Positions 38,152 to 47,644 of a DNA stretch of 64,000 nucleotides are shown in pieces. Under the pieces are notes generated by a model that saw nothing but the letters and a program-made list of their open reading frames with translations, was not told where the DNA came from and did not search any database. Source of the stretch: an uncultured Chloroflexota bacterium. GTDB lineage: Bacteria; Chloroflexota; Anaerolineae; Aggregatilineales; Phototrophicaceae. Both the position numbers and the translations under genes were made by a program. How positions within the stretch are numbered: the stretch's first letter is position 1; every line of letters begins with the position of its first letter. The stretch spans positions 25,214 through 89,213 of the forward strand of contig CALJKV010000026.1 in the NCBI GenBank assembly GCA_937974245.1, written 5' to 3'.

Positions 38152-39402
38152 ATGAAAAAAGCGTCACTGATCGCCCTGGCTGTGCTGCTGGTCGGCCTTA
38201 TCATGGTTCCGGCAGTATTCGCCCAGGATGCGCTTACCCCGGCGGCAATCTGCGAGAGCGCAGTAGCGGCGGCGGTTGAACCGGCGACCCGCACCTTCAC
38301 CCAGGCTGAACAGGTCTTGCAGCCCGGCGTGGATTACCGGGCAATCTTCTGTACGGAAGCCGGCCCAATCTATATTGACCTGCTGGAAGAATCCGTGCCG
38401 GTCACGGTCAATAACTTCGTCTTTCTGGCGGAGAACAACTATTACAACAACACGACCTTTCACCGTGTGATCGCCGACTTTATGGCGCAGGGTGGCGACC
38501 CTACCGGCACAGGAACGGGCGGTCCGGGCTATCAGTTTGCCGATGAGTTCGTCGGCTACTGGACGTTTGATGTACCAGGGCTGCTGGCGATGGCGAATGC
38601 CGGGCCGGGGACAAACGGCAGCCAGTTCTTCATCACGACTGCTCCAACCCCCCACCTGGACTTCCTCCATACGATATTTGGTGTGGTGCTGGAAGGCCAG
38701 GACAACGTGGCCGCCATCCGACTGCGCGACCCGCAGACCGATACCAATCCCGGCGCGGCTCTGCAGACGGTGGTGATAGTTACCGACCCGGCCAGCGTGC
38801 TGACCGATTATGTCACCCAGGAACCCGCCACCCAGGGCGAAGTCGCAACGGCGCTGGCGGGCATCGGCAGTCTGCTGCCCGAAGGACTCCTTGCGGTGGA
38901 TGAAGCCGCATCCGGCTTGCGGGATTCGGCCCAGGTAGTTGCTGCTGCGCCGGAAAGCGTGCAGACGGCATACACGGATGCGCTGGTCGCCAATAACTTC
39001 CAGTACGAGGTGACCAATACGGTCATCAATCCGGCCTGCGATCTCGAAAGTGTGGAGTTTGTCACGGTGGGTTACAAGCTGGACGCCTTCGCCACCCGTG
39101 AAGACGCGGCGGCAGTGCTGGCGAGCGGTATTATGGGGCAGGTGGCCGAAGCCGAAGGACTAACCGCCACCGAGTCGCAGTATCTGGATTATCCGTATTA
39201 CGCGGCGGATGTGACGGTGTGCGATGCGCCGGTACTGCGGGCGGTGACGCACTGGCAGCGCGGGCGGTTTGTTGTTACGGCATCAGTGGATCTGTCATCG
39301 AGCGATCTGCGGGAATTTGCCGATCGAATTCTGTTGGAATTTGTCGGGCTGCGGATTTACGAGCCGGTACTGCTGGACGTGTTCCGGGGCGAACTACACT
39401 AA
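38152..39402 (+). CDS. Exported cyclophilin-type peptidyl-prolyl isomerase with C-terminal extension
   Basis: 416 residues. Signal peptide 1-24 (MKK, hydrophobic core, VFA before QD). Residues about 55-215 form a cyclophilin domain: [19 protein letters not shown] (catalytic Arg), [19 protein letters not shown] and [11 protein letters not shown]. The remaining 200 residues, with paired Cys-containing segments ([20 protein letters not shown]), match no family I recognise. The start at 38152 is supported by AAGGAG 7 bases upstream and by the signal peptide; an upstream in-frame ATG at 38026 is unlikely. A -10-like TACAAT is at 38038-38043. Role: folding of extracytoplasmic proteins. Confidence 0.88.
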   Translation: MKKASLIALAVLLVGLIMVPAVFAQDALTPAAICESAVAAAVEPATRTFTQAEQVLQPGVDYRAIFCTEAGPIYIDLLEESVPVTVNNFVFLAENNYYNNTTFHRVIADFMAQGGDPTGTGTGGPGYQFADEFVGYWTFDVPGLLAMANAGPGTNGSQFFITTAPTPHLDFLHTIFGVVLEGQDNVAAIRLRDPQTDTNPGAALQTVVIVTDPASVLTDYVTQEPATQGEVATALAGIGSLLPEGLLAVDEAASGLRDSAQVVAAAPESVQTAYTDALVANNFQYEVTNTVINPACDLESVEFVTVGYKLDAFATREDAAAVLASGIMGQVAEAEGLTATESQYLDYPYYAADVTVCDAPVLRAVTHWQRGRFVVTASVDLSSSDLREFADRILLEFVGLRIYEPVLLDVFRGELH

Positions 39403-39421
39403 TTCTGAACTTCACTGCAAC

Positions 39422-39449
39422 CCCCTCTCTGCCGGTTGGTTGAGAGGGG
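39422..39449 (+). terminator. Terminator hairpin after the cyclophilin gene
   Basis: Perfect 8-bp stem (39422-39429 with 39442-39449; CCCCTCTC and its complement) with a 12-base loop, 19 bases after the stop codon. No long T-run follows. Confidence 0.5.
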
Positions 39450-39514
39450 AAAGGGTGAGTTTTGATGAACGATGTTCACATTTTACATAAGGCGGACCCC
39501 CTATAGGTCTCAGC

Positions 39515-41422
39515 TCAACATGAACCAAATGCATTTGTATAGGGCGCAGCAGGTGGCTGTGTAGGTTCGAGTAAAGGGGTGTTATCTGGATGCCAGGCGA
39601 TAGGCAACCTATTCCATAGATCATACATCTCAAGCCTATTTGAGACGGATGTATTGTGCTTTTCCCATGTTTCCCACCATGAGTGGGCGGTTGTTGATTG
39701 CCCGTTTGCCGCTCTAAGGCACAGCGGTATTGATTCTGGGTCGTCGCCAGCGGCATGAAAACGTAGCATTGTCCAATCAAAAATCTGCTGCTTACGAGAC
39801 CTGATCTTAGTCAGCACTTCAGTATTGAAGACCCACTTACCGCCATGATACGCGACCAATGCCTGGTGTTCAAGCAACCAGCACTCAAACCGAAGGTCTG
39901 TTATTGCCACTTCGCATATTTTCAGTAAAATGAATGCCCAACCATTGATCTGATCCTTTTTCCCAGACACGTCTAACAGATGGCTATATGCGACCATGTA
40001 GCCATAATCAATGTTGATCCTTATCAGACCTGGATCAATAGTTGCAAAGCCATGAACTGTTGTTGATGGGTAAATCATTCTACTGACAGTTTTCAGGCGT
40101 TCTGTAAGGGAATCAATGTCATTCGCCAGAGTTTCATTTCCTGAAATATCTTTGGCACGAAGAATTACATCAAGGATTTTCGGTGAAGCATCCCATTGTA
40201 TATCGTCCAGGTATAGTTCATCGGCAGCCACTGAGATCACTCGCTCGATATGATCCAAATCAACAATGTCTTGCAGTGGGAGTACCGCTCTGACACCACC
40301 ATCAACATAATGATATGGTTGATGGAGTGGTCCCCGTTCTCTTAATGCCACAGGTGGAAATATGATGGGATTTGCGGCTGATGCCAAAATGCCGTTTACG
40401 AACAGTTGCTCAATCCCACCATCCAATTCAAGTATTCTCTCGGCCTTCGCCGGATTGGGGCTTTCCTGAAGCAGGCGAGCCTGCTCATCCATGTAGTAGA
40501 GATGTCCATCTTCAAGGCATACCATGGCAAGCCGCATAGGGAGGGTTCCGACCCGTGCGACATCAAGGTGCGCAGCAATAAGTGCCCGCAACGGATCCAA
40601 ACGATACAAGGATGTATCTGCCATCAGTCGCTTAATCGCATCTAGTATGGCGCGGCGGGTCTGATCGCCGAACTGTCCGCTTTCTAGCACGAATCCTATA
40701 GTTTTTAGCCAAAGTCCAGGGTCAAGCGAGGATATAGATTCTTCTAATAACTTCTCTCCTTCAGCTTCCATATTGCTTCTAACCTGCGCTTCAAGGTCAT
40801 TTCCTGATCCCAATAGATGCAGAAACCCTTCAAGCGTTGTCCTAAGCGGTGAACTCATCAAAATGCCATCTGCCATGAGATGTCCTGATGACTTGATGAA
40901 CATATCACTGTTGTCGTGTAGGTCAAAGTAGAGACCGAGTAGTTCATGAATCCCATCACGGCCAGACTGTGATAGAGGCAAGGCATTGACAGCACCTACC
41001 GATGTGCCAATGACGATCTTGACATTGAGTGCATCCCAGCAGTGTGCCATATAAGCCAGAGCGCCCACCTGAAATGAACCTTTAGCCCCGCCCCCAGATA
41101 GGACGATGGCCGTCTCTGGGGGAGCGTCTGCTGGCAGATCGTGGTACTGCGCAACATTAAATATGGCTGAAGCCAGGTTTTTGTCACTGTAAATTCGGTT
41201 GACTTCTTTTGAGATACTGCCTATAGATACGCCTTCTACCAACTGGCGGTGAATGCTGGAAAGATTTGCGTCACGTACTTTGGTGTTGTCGACGCGCTGC
41301 AAATAATGCTGGACTATTGATTGCACCTTTGCCTCTAGTTTAGGAGGCAGTTGATCGAGAAGATGGGCATCAGCCTCTCCTAAAATTTTCTGGCGCAGAA
41401 GATTATTTATTAAGATATTCAT
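39515..41422 (-). CDS. Patatin-like phospholipase
   Basis: 635 residues. The patatin core has the oxyanion loop SGGGAKGSFQVGAL (near 110), the nucleophile elbow GTSVGAVNA (Ser141) and the catalytic Asp in YVDGGVRA near 372, so it should be an active serine lipase or phospholipase. A helical N-terminal region of about 100 residues precedes the core, and about 200 residues follow it. No signal peptide. Base composition and codon choice (many AAA, ATT, TTA, AAT codons) are clearly more AT-rich than the neighbours, which suggests horizontal transfer. The ATG has AAGGAT 7 bases upstream. Bacterial patatins include CBASS effectors (CapV), but no cyclase is nearby here. Confidence 0.88.
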   Translation of the reverse strand: MNILINNLLRQKILGEADAHLLDQLPPKLEAKVQSIVQHYLQRVDNTKVRDANLSSIHRQLVEGVSIGSISKEVNRIYSDKNLASAIFNVAQYHDLPADAPPETAIVLSGGGAKGSFQVGALAYMAHCWDALNVKIVIGTSVGAVNALPLSQSGRDGIHELLGLYFDLHDNSDMFIKSSGHLMADGILMSSPLRTTLEGFLHLLGSGNDLEAQVRSNMEAEGEKLLEESISSLDPGLWLKTIGFVLESGQFGDQTRRAILDAIKRLMADTSLYRLDPLRALIAAHLDVARVGTLPMRLAMVCLEDGHLYYMDEQARLLQESPNPAKAERILELDGGIEQLFVNGILASAANPIIFPPVALRERGPLHQPYHYVDGGVRAVLPLQDIVDLDHIERVISVAADELYLDDIQWDASPKILDVILRAKDISGNETLANDIDSLTERLKTVSRMIYPSTTVHGFATIDPGLIRINIDYGYMVAYSHLLDVSGKKDQINGWAFILLKICEVAITDLRFECWLLEHQALVAYHGGKWVFNTEVLTKIRSRKQQIFDWTMLRFHAAGDDPESIPLCLRAANGQSTTAHSWWETWEKHNTSVSNRLEMYDLWNRLPIAWHPDNTPLLEPTQPPAAPYTNAFGSC

Positions 41423-41827
41423 ACTTATTATCCTTAAAACTGTGGAAAAACATCCGATATATATACCCGATACTGTCCGTTTTAGCGGAGGTTATTATTG
41501 TATGATTTATAATATCAAAATCTACGAGTTAAATAAAAGCGCAATAATATAGATCATTGTACCAGTGTTCTATAATCTTGCAAACTTGGGAGGCGCATGG
41601 ACGGATTTTGCATTACGTTTTAGGAATAGAAGATAGCTGGCCCGTAGGAGCGATTTGTGGGTCACCCCATATGCACCAGCTTTAAGTTATTGAGGCAAAA
41701 AATCATCTACCGGGCGTTAAAACACCCGGCAATGTCTTCCAAGTATGCTCAAGGGGTTCAGATATAGGGGGAAATGAGTCCTGTAATTGGACACGGCACT
41801 GCCGTGTCCAAGTCGAGTACGCTGATT
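41423..41827 (-). other. AT-rich intergenic region between patatin and galE
   Basis: 405 bases. The half next to the patatin gene is strongly AT-rich, with several TATA-like stretches and TACAAT around 41500 on the minus strand that could drive the patatin gene. A small imperfect hairpin (CCGGG with CCCGG) is at 41710-41729, and the galE terminator is at 41787-41811. No gene is supported. Confidence 0.45.
41787..41811 (-). terminator. Terminator hairpin after galE
   Basis: Perfect 11-bp stem (41787-41797 with 41801-41811; TTGGACACGGC and its complement) with a 3-base loop, 16 bases past the galE stop on the minus strand. Only a short T-stretch follows. Confidence 0.6.
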
Positions 41828-42820
41828 TTACTTACTGGCATATCCCTTCGGGTGAGTTTTGTGCCAGTTCCAGGCGGTTTCGATGATCTGGTGCAGGCTG
41901 GCAAACTCAGGCCGCCAACCGAGTTCCTCAGTAATGCGCGTGCTGTCAGCGATCAGCGTGGCCGGGTCACCGGGGCGGCGTGCGCCTGCGACGGCGGGGA
42001 TGTTTTCGCCAGTGATGACACGGGCGGTTTCCAGCACTTCCCGGATAGAGTAGCCCTTGCCATTCCCCAGGTTGAACTTGCGGCTCTTGCCGTCCGCCAG
42101 CGCCTCGAATGCCAGGACATGCGCTTCGGCCAGGTCCATCACGTGGATATAGTCCCGGATACAGGTGCCGTCGGGTGTGTCGTAATCTTCCCCGAAAATC
42201 GTCAGTTTTTCTCGCTGACCGAGCGCCACCTGAAGAATAATCGGAATCAGGTGGTATTCCGGCGTGTGGTCTTCCCCGATATGCCCGCTGAGGTGTGCGC
42301 CGCTGGCATTGAAGTAGCGCAGGCAGCAGTAGGCCATGCCGTAGATGCGTTCCATCCAGTGCAGGTAACGCTCAATAAAAAACTTGCTCTCCCCATAGGG
42401 GCTGCCCGGTACAATACGTTCTTCGGCCACAATGGGGATCACTGCCGGGTCATCAAACAGGTTGGCCGTCGAGGATAGGATGAAACGCTTCACGCCTTGA
42501 GCGGCTGCCGCCTCCAGCAGGTTGCTGGCCGCCACCGCGTTATCCCGCAGATAGAGCCAGGGTTTTTCCATGCTCTCGCCCACCAGCGTATGTGATGCGA
42601 AGTGCAGGATGCCGTCGAATTTGTGGGTAGCGAATACCTGGTCAACGGCAGGCTTATCCAGTAAGTCCCCTTTGATAAAGGTCGCGTCTTTATGAACGGC
42701 TTCAACGTGGCCGGTGTACAGGTTATCGAAGACGACAACTGTATAGCCCCGGTTAATGAGCATATCTACGACGTGGCTGCCGATATAGCCGGCGCCACCA
42801 GTGACAAGCACGTTGGTCAT
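41828..42820 (-). CDS. galE: UDP-glucose 4-epimerase
   Basis: 330 residues. NAD-dependent epimerase of the extended SDR family that interconverts UDP-glucose and UDP-galactose. Visible motifs: GGAGYIGSH (cofactor loop, residues 8-16), DNLYTGH, the catalytic Ser/Thr in LSSTANLF, Tyr142 and Lys146 in [13 protein letters not shown], and the C-terminal [12 protein letters not shown]. The ATG at 42820 follows GAGGAG by 10 bases; an ATG at 42829 would leave too little space. It lies 1 base after the mscS stop, so the two genes are cotranscribed. It supplies sugar nucleotides for envelope polysaccharide. Confidence 0.93.
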   Translation of the reverse strand: MTNVLVTGGAGYIGSHVVDMLINRGYTVVVFDNLYTGHVEAVHKDATFIKGDLLDKPAVDQVFATHKFDGILHFASHTLVGESMEKPWLYLRDNAVAASNLLEAAAAQGVKRFILSSTANLFDDPAVIPIVAEERIVPGSPYGESKFFIERYLHWMERIYGMAYCCLRYFNASGAHLSGHIGEDHTPEYHLIPIILQVALGQREKLTIFGEDYDTPDGTCIRDYIHVMDLAEAHVLAFEALADGKSRKFNLGNGKGYSIREVLETARVITGENIPAVAGARRPGDPATLIADSTRITEELGWRPEFASLHQIIETAWNWHKTHPKGYASK

Positions 42821-42821
42821 A

Positions 42822-43931
42822 TTAGGCATTCTCCTCGGTGGAATGGTCAATCAGGTTAGGCATGGTTTCAATATATACCGAACGGCTGGGGAACGCGATA
42901 GACAACCCCAATTCGTCCACAATACGCATAATCGCCAGGTTGATCTGCTGCTTCTCCTGCATCCACTCCAGCCAGTCAGGCAGGTAGACATAGCAGCGAA
43001 TCAGGACATCCAGCGAACTATCGTTAAAGGTATCGAACAGCACCTGCACCGAACTGGGATCTACTTTCTCCCGCGATTTCAGCATCTCAGCCAGGCGTTC
43101 CAGCAGGGTTTCCATCTCGTCGGCGGTGGTCGCATAGGTCATACCCAGCGTGAAGTTGATCCACCGCTTTCGCAGGCGCGACCAATTGGTGACAACCGAG
43201 TTCGCCAGTGTATTATTCGGTACGGTGACATACGCCTGGTCAAGCTGGCGGATACGAGTTGAGCGCACGCCGACATGCTCCACAATGCCGGTCACATTAG
43301 GCGTGGCGATCATCTCACCTACCACAAAGGGCGTATCCCCCACGATGGTCGTGAACCCGAACAGGTTCGAAACCGTATCCTGCGCCGCCAGCGAGAACGC
43401 CAGACCGCCAAGCCCCAGACCGGCGACCAGCCCGCTGACATCGTAGCCCCACTCCTGGATGATGATAATCAGGCCGATTGCCAGCAGCACCAGTTTGGCC
43501 GCAGTCCGGGCGAAGGGCAGCAGTCGTTCCTGAATCGTCAGCCCTGTCACGCGGAACAGGCGGTTGCTGGATGGCGCTAACACATCCACTATCCGATACC
43601 CGGCCCAGAACAGTGCCATAATAATCAGGGTGCGGATGAGCTGATCCACAAACACTGTACTGTCTCGATCCAGCTGGATGATCTGGACGCCAATCGCCAA
43701 CCCCAGCGCGATAATCAACAACCGCATAGGGACGAGGATGGTATCCAGCAGAACATCATCCCAGGTGCCCCCACTGCGCTTTGCCAACCGCCGCAGGGGG
43801 GTGATGATGATCCAGGTCAATACCCGCCGCAGTAACCAGATCAGCGCCAGAACCAGCAGCGCCAGGGCGATGCGCACGATCAACCCGCGCACATCATCGG
43901 GCAGAGCATTCCACTGTTCGAGTAAATCCAT
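42822..43931 (-). CDS. MscS-family mechanosensitive ion channel
   Basis: 369 residues. Four or five membrane segments at the N-terminus (including [24 protein letters not shown] and [12 protein letters not shown]) are followed by the pore helix [19 protein letters not shown], rich in Gly and Ala, as in the MscS TM3. The soluble part has the beta domain ([35 protein letters not shown]) and a C-terminal alpha/beta domain. It protects against hypo-osmotic shock. It is the first gene of a two-gene unit with galE. Confidence 0.92.
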   Translation of the reverse strand: MDLLEQWNALPDDVRGLIVRIALALLVLALIWLLRRVLTWIIITPLRRLAKRSGGTWDDVLLDTILVPMRLLIIALGLAIGVQIIQLDRDSTVFVDQLIRTLIIMALFWAGYRIVDVLAPSSNRLFRVTGLTIQERLLPFARTAAKLVLLAIGLIIIIQEWGYDVSGLVAGLGLGGLAFSLAAQDTVSNLFGFTTIVGDTPFVVGEMIATPNVTGIVEHVGVRSTRIRQLDQAYVTVPNNTLANSVVTNWSRLRKRWINFTLGMTYATTADEMETLLERLAEMLKSREKVDPSSVQVLFDTFNDSSLDVLIRCYVYLPDWLEWMQEKQQINLAIMRIVDELGLSIAFPSRSVYIETMPNLIDHSTEENA

Positions 43932-44159
43932 GTGTATATCTATCCTTATTGCTCAACCTAAAACCAGCCTATCTTGCCAGATTCCGCCGGGAAAGGCAAA
44001 CGCGACGGCTTTTTCTCCCCCTCTAGCGGGACGACCTGTCGGTTCTGTTTGACCAGCCCCCTCCCCGTTTGCGGCGATTGTCTTAGGGGGATATGCGTTA
44101 TGCCTCGTTTGAGAAAAGCAAGCTACAATGACGTTATACCGTACGATAGGGATACCACA

Positions 44160-44807
44160 ATGGCCGGGAAGTTCGCAATTCTGCGTAGACACCGACGCAT
44201 CATCAAGATTGGGCTGGCCGTCGTGCTGGTGCCAGTTGTGGCCTATGGATGTTTTATCGGATACATCCTGTTTGCCGTAAATTGGCCTTACATGCGGGCA
44301 GATAGGGTCACACTGGATACACTGCCCCATGTGGAGGAGATTGCCCGACAAATCAAAGGGATTGCTCCCGCAGACAGCGTGCTTGTTGAGGAAAGCCCGC
44401 CTCAGGCAGGTACAAAACACTATGCGTTGAGTGCGTCGGCACCCCAATATGTCACTATCTCGACCCGTCTGGTCTATGACACCGCGCTTGACCCGGACGC
44501 ATTCATCGCTGCTTATCGAAATCAATTTACACAGTGGGGCTGGGATACCCTCAATCTGGGGGACTATTCGGATACGCTGAGTGCTGTATTCCGTTTACCC
44601 AACAACATCAGTTTCCTGTTTCGGGTTGATGAGTCCCCGCGAATTGACGATAGTCTGGTGGTTGGCCTGTGTCCTTCACCTGACCTCGCCACAGCGCCGG
44701 GTGTAACACGGTTTGTGGTATTTCTGGATTTCGATGAAGGGCCATTCCGCTGTGATGGTAAGCCAGATCGCATTTGCGCGGTTGCTCTGGATTACTGCGA
44801 GGAGTAA
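44160..44807 (+). CDS. Hypothetical single-pass membrane protein
   Basis: 215 residues, family not recognised. A basic N-terminus (FAILRRHRRIIK) precedes one membrane segment at about 16-40; the remaining 175 residues are soluble and probably extracytoplasmic, with Cys residues in GLCPSP, FRCDG, RICAVAL and DYCEE near the C-terminus. The ATG at 44160 has AGGGA about 8 bases upstream; the reading frame is open further upstream but without a ribosome site. It stands alone, divergent from mscS and convergent with the decarboxylase. Confidence 0.65.
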   Translation: MAGKFAILRRHRRIIKIGLAVVLVPVVAYGCFIGYILFAVNWPYMRADRVTLDTLPHVEEIARQIKGIAPADSVLVEESPPQAGTKHYALSASAPQYVTISTRLVYDTALDPDAFIAAYRNQFTQWGWDTLNLGDYSDTLSAVFRLPNNISFLFRVDESPRIDDSLVVGLCPSPDLATAPGVTRFVVFLDFDEGPFRCDGKPDRICAVALDYCEE

Positions 44808-44825
44808 GTGCAAGGGGTGGCTGGC

Positions 44826-44906
44826 GTGCCTTATCGTTGCCCCCAGGCTGCCAATTGCCACCATCTGGAATTCAGCCAGCGCCTTCATGTTCAGCCTGCC
44901 ACCACC
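44826..44906 (-). pseudogene. Decayed copy of an SH3-protein C-terminus
   Basis: On the minus strand this stretch aligns with the last 80 or so bases of the propeller/SH3 gene (47638-47722). The frame reads FGWWQAEHEGAG, then a stop where the intact gene has Trp (TGG to TGA), then IPDGGNWQ; the intact gene reads FVWWQVEHDGAVGWIPDGGYWQ. One codon is missing and the original TAAGGC end is still recognisable. The remnant overlaps the last codons of the decarboxylase and supplies its stop codon. Confidence 0.7.
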
Positions 44907-46399
44907 CGAACTGTCTGCACCGTGCGATCTTCAGTCCCGACCACGCCGCTGCCCTTGCTCATGATATACCGTAAATAATCCAGGTGCGCCTGCGCCATCA
45001 CTTCGCCGGGGACGAGTAACGGGATACCCGGCGGATAGGGGATGATGTTCTCCGCCACGATCTGCCCCACTGCTTGTTCCAGTACCACCGGGCGCGATGG
45101 GGCAAAATAGGCCTCGCGTGGGCTGATCGCCTGTTCTGGGATGGCGGGCGGCGGCACATCCACTGGCAGTGGGCTTGAGCCTCCTGTCTTGCGGGTCGTT
45201 TCCGCCGCGATGACTTGAAGCGCCTCGACCAACCGGGTCACACTGCTCTCGCTGTCGCCAATCGTCACCGAGCAGATCACCTGCCGCAAATCGGCGAATT
45301 CCACGTCAATACCGTGTTCGTGCCGCAGCTTGTACGAAACTTCAAACCCGGTATACCCGGTTTCAACCACCCGGATAATCAGCTTGGTCGGGTCATAAGC
45401 ACAAATACCCGCCGTGCCGACCAGATCATCACCATAGCACCACAGGCCGTCAATCGCCTGGATCGCCCGCCGGGCGTCCTGCGCCAGCGGGATGATCTGT
45501 GACAGCCATGCATGCCCCTGTGTCGCTATCTCCATCCGCGCCACATCCAGCGAAGCCAGCAGCAGCGAACTCGGCGATGACGATTGCAGCAGCGCCAGCA
45601 CTTGCGCCACTCGTGCCCGGTTTACCAGCCCCTGATCGTTGACATGCAGCATGGAGGCCTGCGTCAGCGCCCCCTGCGTTTTGTGCGTGGATTGAATAAT
45701 CATGTCGGCACCCAACCGGGTCGCCGATTCCGGCAGCGCCTCATGGAAGTTCAGGTGCGAGCCATGCGCTTCGTCCACCAACAGCGCCGCGCCATGTGCA
45801 TGAGCGGCCTGGGCAATCGCCGCTGTATCCGAAATCACACCGTAATAGTTGGGCGACGTGATATGCACCGCCGCTACGTCTGTATGGGAGTCCAGCAGTT
45901 TTTCCACCGCCTCAGCCCGCACCGCCAGCGGAAACCCAACCTGGGGATGGTAGGCCGGCTCGATGTAAAGCGGCGTCGCGCCTGAAAGCACCACCCCGCC
46001 GTAAACCGACCGGTGCGAAGCGCGGCTCATGATGATCTTCTGACCCGGCCCGGATACACTCATCACCGCACCTATGTTGCCCACTGTCGAGCCGTTGATG
46101 AGGAAGAAGGTATGGTCTGCGCCGTAGGCTTGCGCAGCCAGTTCCTGCGCCGCTTTGATCGTGCCTTTCGGCGCGTGCAGGTAATCTATAATCCCGCTGA
46201 TCTCCACCAGATCAGCGGGAAGGGGATTGCCGCCGAACAGGTCTGCCAACAGGGGATGCAGATCAAGTGTCCCTTTATGTCCTGGCATATGGAACGACAC
46301 CTGCCAGCGGTCACGCTCCGCACGCAGACTCTCGGCAAACGGCATCTCGCGCTGATCCGATTGGGCAGCGACCGGCTCTTGAGCATCTTGTATCATCAT
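44891..46399 (-). CDS. Orn/Lys/Arg decarboxylase-family PLP enzyme
   Basis: 502 residues, aspartate-aminotransferase fold of the bacterial lysine/arginine/ornithine decarboxylase family (short SpeA/YaaO type). Motifs: FHMPGHKG near residue 36, LINGSTVGN, SRASHRSVYGG, VDEAHGSH for the PLP ring Asp, and the Schiff-base Lys in STHKTQGALTQ. The C-terminal domain includes YPPGIPLLVPGE. Product is probably agmatine or cadaverine; with an arginase in the window, arginine decarboxylation is plausible but unproven. The last few residues (VRVVAG) are read from a gene remnant, so the native C-terminus may have been replaced. GAGGA lies 4 bases before the first ATG and 7 before the second. Confidence 0.9.
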   Translation of the reverse strand: MMIQDAQEPVAAQSDQREMPFAESLRAERDRWQVSFHMPGHKGTLDLHPLLADLFGGNPLPADLVEISGIIDYLHAPKGTIKAAQELAAQAYGADHTFFLINGSTVGNIGAVMSVSGPGQKIIMSRASHRSVYGGVVLSGATPLYIEPAYHPQVGFPLAVRAEAVEKLLDSHTDVAAVHITSPNYYGVISDTAAIAQAAHAHGAALLVDEAHGSHLNFHEALPESATRLGADMIIQSTHKTQGALTQASMLHVNDQGLVNRARVAQVLALLQSSSPSSLLLASLDVARMEIATQGHAWLSQIIPLAQDARRAIQAIDGLWCYGDDLVGTAGICAYDPTKLIIRVVETGYTGFEVSYKLRHEHGIDVEFADLRQVICSVTIGDSESSVTRLVEALQVIAAETTRKTGGSSPLPVDVPPPAIPEQAISPREAYFAPSRPVVLEQAVGQIVAENIIPYPPGIPLLVPGEVMAQAHLDYLRYIMSKGSGVVGTEDRTVQTVRVVAG

Positions 46400-46547
46400 T
46401 CAGTCCTCAACTTGCATGGGGTTGTACAACACATCCACGCAGCACGGGTGTCATCAACCAGCAGACATGGCAGGGGCGAGACATGCTCGCCCTCTCTCTT
46501 GCAATATTACCTCCGTCCGAAAACAGAGGATTACACCTGAGATCGCC

Positions 46548-47000
46548 TTATGCAATCTCCTGCACCAGCACCGCCTGATCCAGGTAACCGGTCACATATC
46601 CCCGGCAGTTGGCTGCGCCGCAAGAACACGGGAATGGACGGTACAGGCGCGCTTCAGTCTGCGCATAATCCATCGTCACAAAATCCCCGGCTCGAATTGG
46701 TTTGACGACTCTGAAGGTACGTGTTTGCATATCCACGGAACAGGTCGGATCGCACGAGTGCAGGATTTTACCCATAAAAAACGGGTCGTGCAGGTGCAGA
46801 TGCTCATTCACTTGTAGGGTAAACAGCGTGATTTCTGACGAAAAAATCCCGGTGAACCGGAATGCGATGTCCCCCGGTTGGAAGTCCACCAACGCTACCA
46901 CGCCTTCGCCGACACCATCACTCACACGCTGGATGGCGAACTGCTCCGTCGTCGGTTCGTACTCAAAACACGGGAAAATATCAGGGTAGAAACGTGACAT
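46548..47000 (-). CDS. SET domain-containing protein
   Basis: 150 residues. A compact SET lysine-methyltransferase fold: VGEGVVALVDFQPGD near the start, the HSCDPTC segment (residues 81-87, equivalent to NHSCxPN), RAGDFVTMDYAQTE (108-116, the catalytic Tyr region) and a post-SET zinc motif CSCGAANC (Cys125, 127, 132). It lacks any other domain. Such stand-alone SET proteins occur scattered in bacteria and may modify ribosomal or nucleoid proteins; the target here is unknown. Start 47000 was chosen for the GAGGGG 6 bases upstream; a longer frame from 47066 has no ribosome site. Confidence 0.85.
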   Translation of the reverse strand: MSRFYPDIFPCFEYEPTTEQFAIQRVSDGVGEGVVALVDFQPGDIAFRFTGIFSSEITLFTLQVNEHLHLHDPFFMGKILHSCDPTCSVDMQTRTFRVVKPIRAGDFVTMDYAQTEARLYRPFPCSCGAANCRGYVTGYLDQAVLVQEIA

Positions 47001-47644
47001 GATAATCCCCTCGGCCCTAGGCCAGGTGAAAAGGTATGCCGGTCGGATAAGTTGTATTACAGACATGGGTGGCCGTCAGACGGTGGACAATCGGAACCGT
47101 CAGGGCGCTGTGGGTCACTTGATGGTCAATTAGGGGAAAACAGGGAGAATCAGAATCGTTCTTCATTCTGATTACCAGCACCTCCTTCGGTCAATAGCAT
47201 CATCCGGGCAAATGAATAGCGGGCGACGAATCGCCCACTGTGATACGATTGTAATTATAATCCAATTCTGCTGAATGCAAGAGGGAATATTGGGGGATAT
47301 TTACCCGCGTATTGCCCAGCGAGTCTTGCTCACTCAAGCCCAGCGGGAGCAACGGCGATTGTTATCCTGATTGAAGAACATGAATTGCTGCTGCCCTTCA
47401 GTATGCATACCGGATTAATGTTCATACCATTGATATGAATTATTCAGTCAAATAATGTTTGGTGTGTAACTTAATTATAATTGTAACGAATCCCTCTTGT
47501 GACCTGTTCTGCAGGCACTTTGAATGCTGCCAATCCTTCCCCCTCCACGAAATTGACTCGCTATACTGTTCTGGCACTCGCCAATCTGTTCTATCATACC
47601 TATGAGACCATCGACTGCTGAGGTTAATGAACGGGTGATTTGCC
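47001..47644 (-). other. Long intergenic region upstream of the SET gene
   Basis: 644 bases, AT-rich in its upper half. It holds a candidate 49-codon frame (47017-47166), a perfect 6-bp hairpin with a CGAA loop at 47221-47236, and TATAAT-like boxes at 47254-47261 readable on both strands. On the minus strand TTGCAT lies 15 bases before TATAAT, a poor spacing. The 47300-47640 part has no supported gene or repeat. Confidence 0.4.
47017..47166 (-). CDS. Candidate small peptide gene upstream of the SET gene
   Basis: A 49-codon frame starting MKNDSDSPCF and ending GIPFHLA, with two Cys and many Thr, Pro and His residues. Its stop lies 16 bases before the SET start codon. A perfect AAGGAGG (47187-47181) lies upstream, but 14 bases from the ATG, which is longer than usual. 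No family is recognised. It may be a leader peptide, a real small protein or chance; I consider it unproven. Confidence 0.3.
   Translation of the reverse strand: MKNDSDSPCFPLIDHQVTHSALTVPIVHRLTATHVCNTTYPTGIPFHLA

Noticed and set aside
39515..41422. Patatin gene as part of a CBASS anti-phage system
   Set aside because: No cyclic-nucleotide synthase or ubiquitin-like partner gene is adjacent; only the fold is shared.
43974..44159. 62-codon N-terminal extension of the membrane protein at 44160
   Set aside because: No ribosome site, Cys-rich low-quality sequence; the ATG at 44160 gives a clean basic N-terminus and membrane helix.
47248..47495. Related AT-rich motifs (ATTGTAATTATAAT and ATTATAATTGTAAC) as an inverted repeat
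   Set aside because: The match is imperfect and typical of AT-rich sequence; no second feature supports an element.
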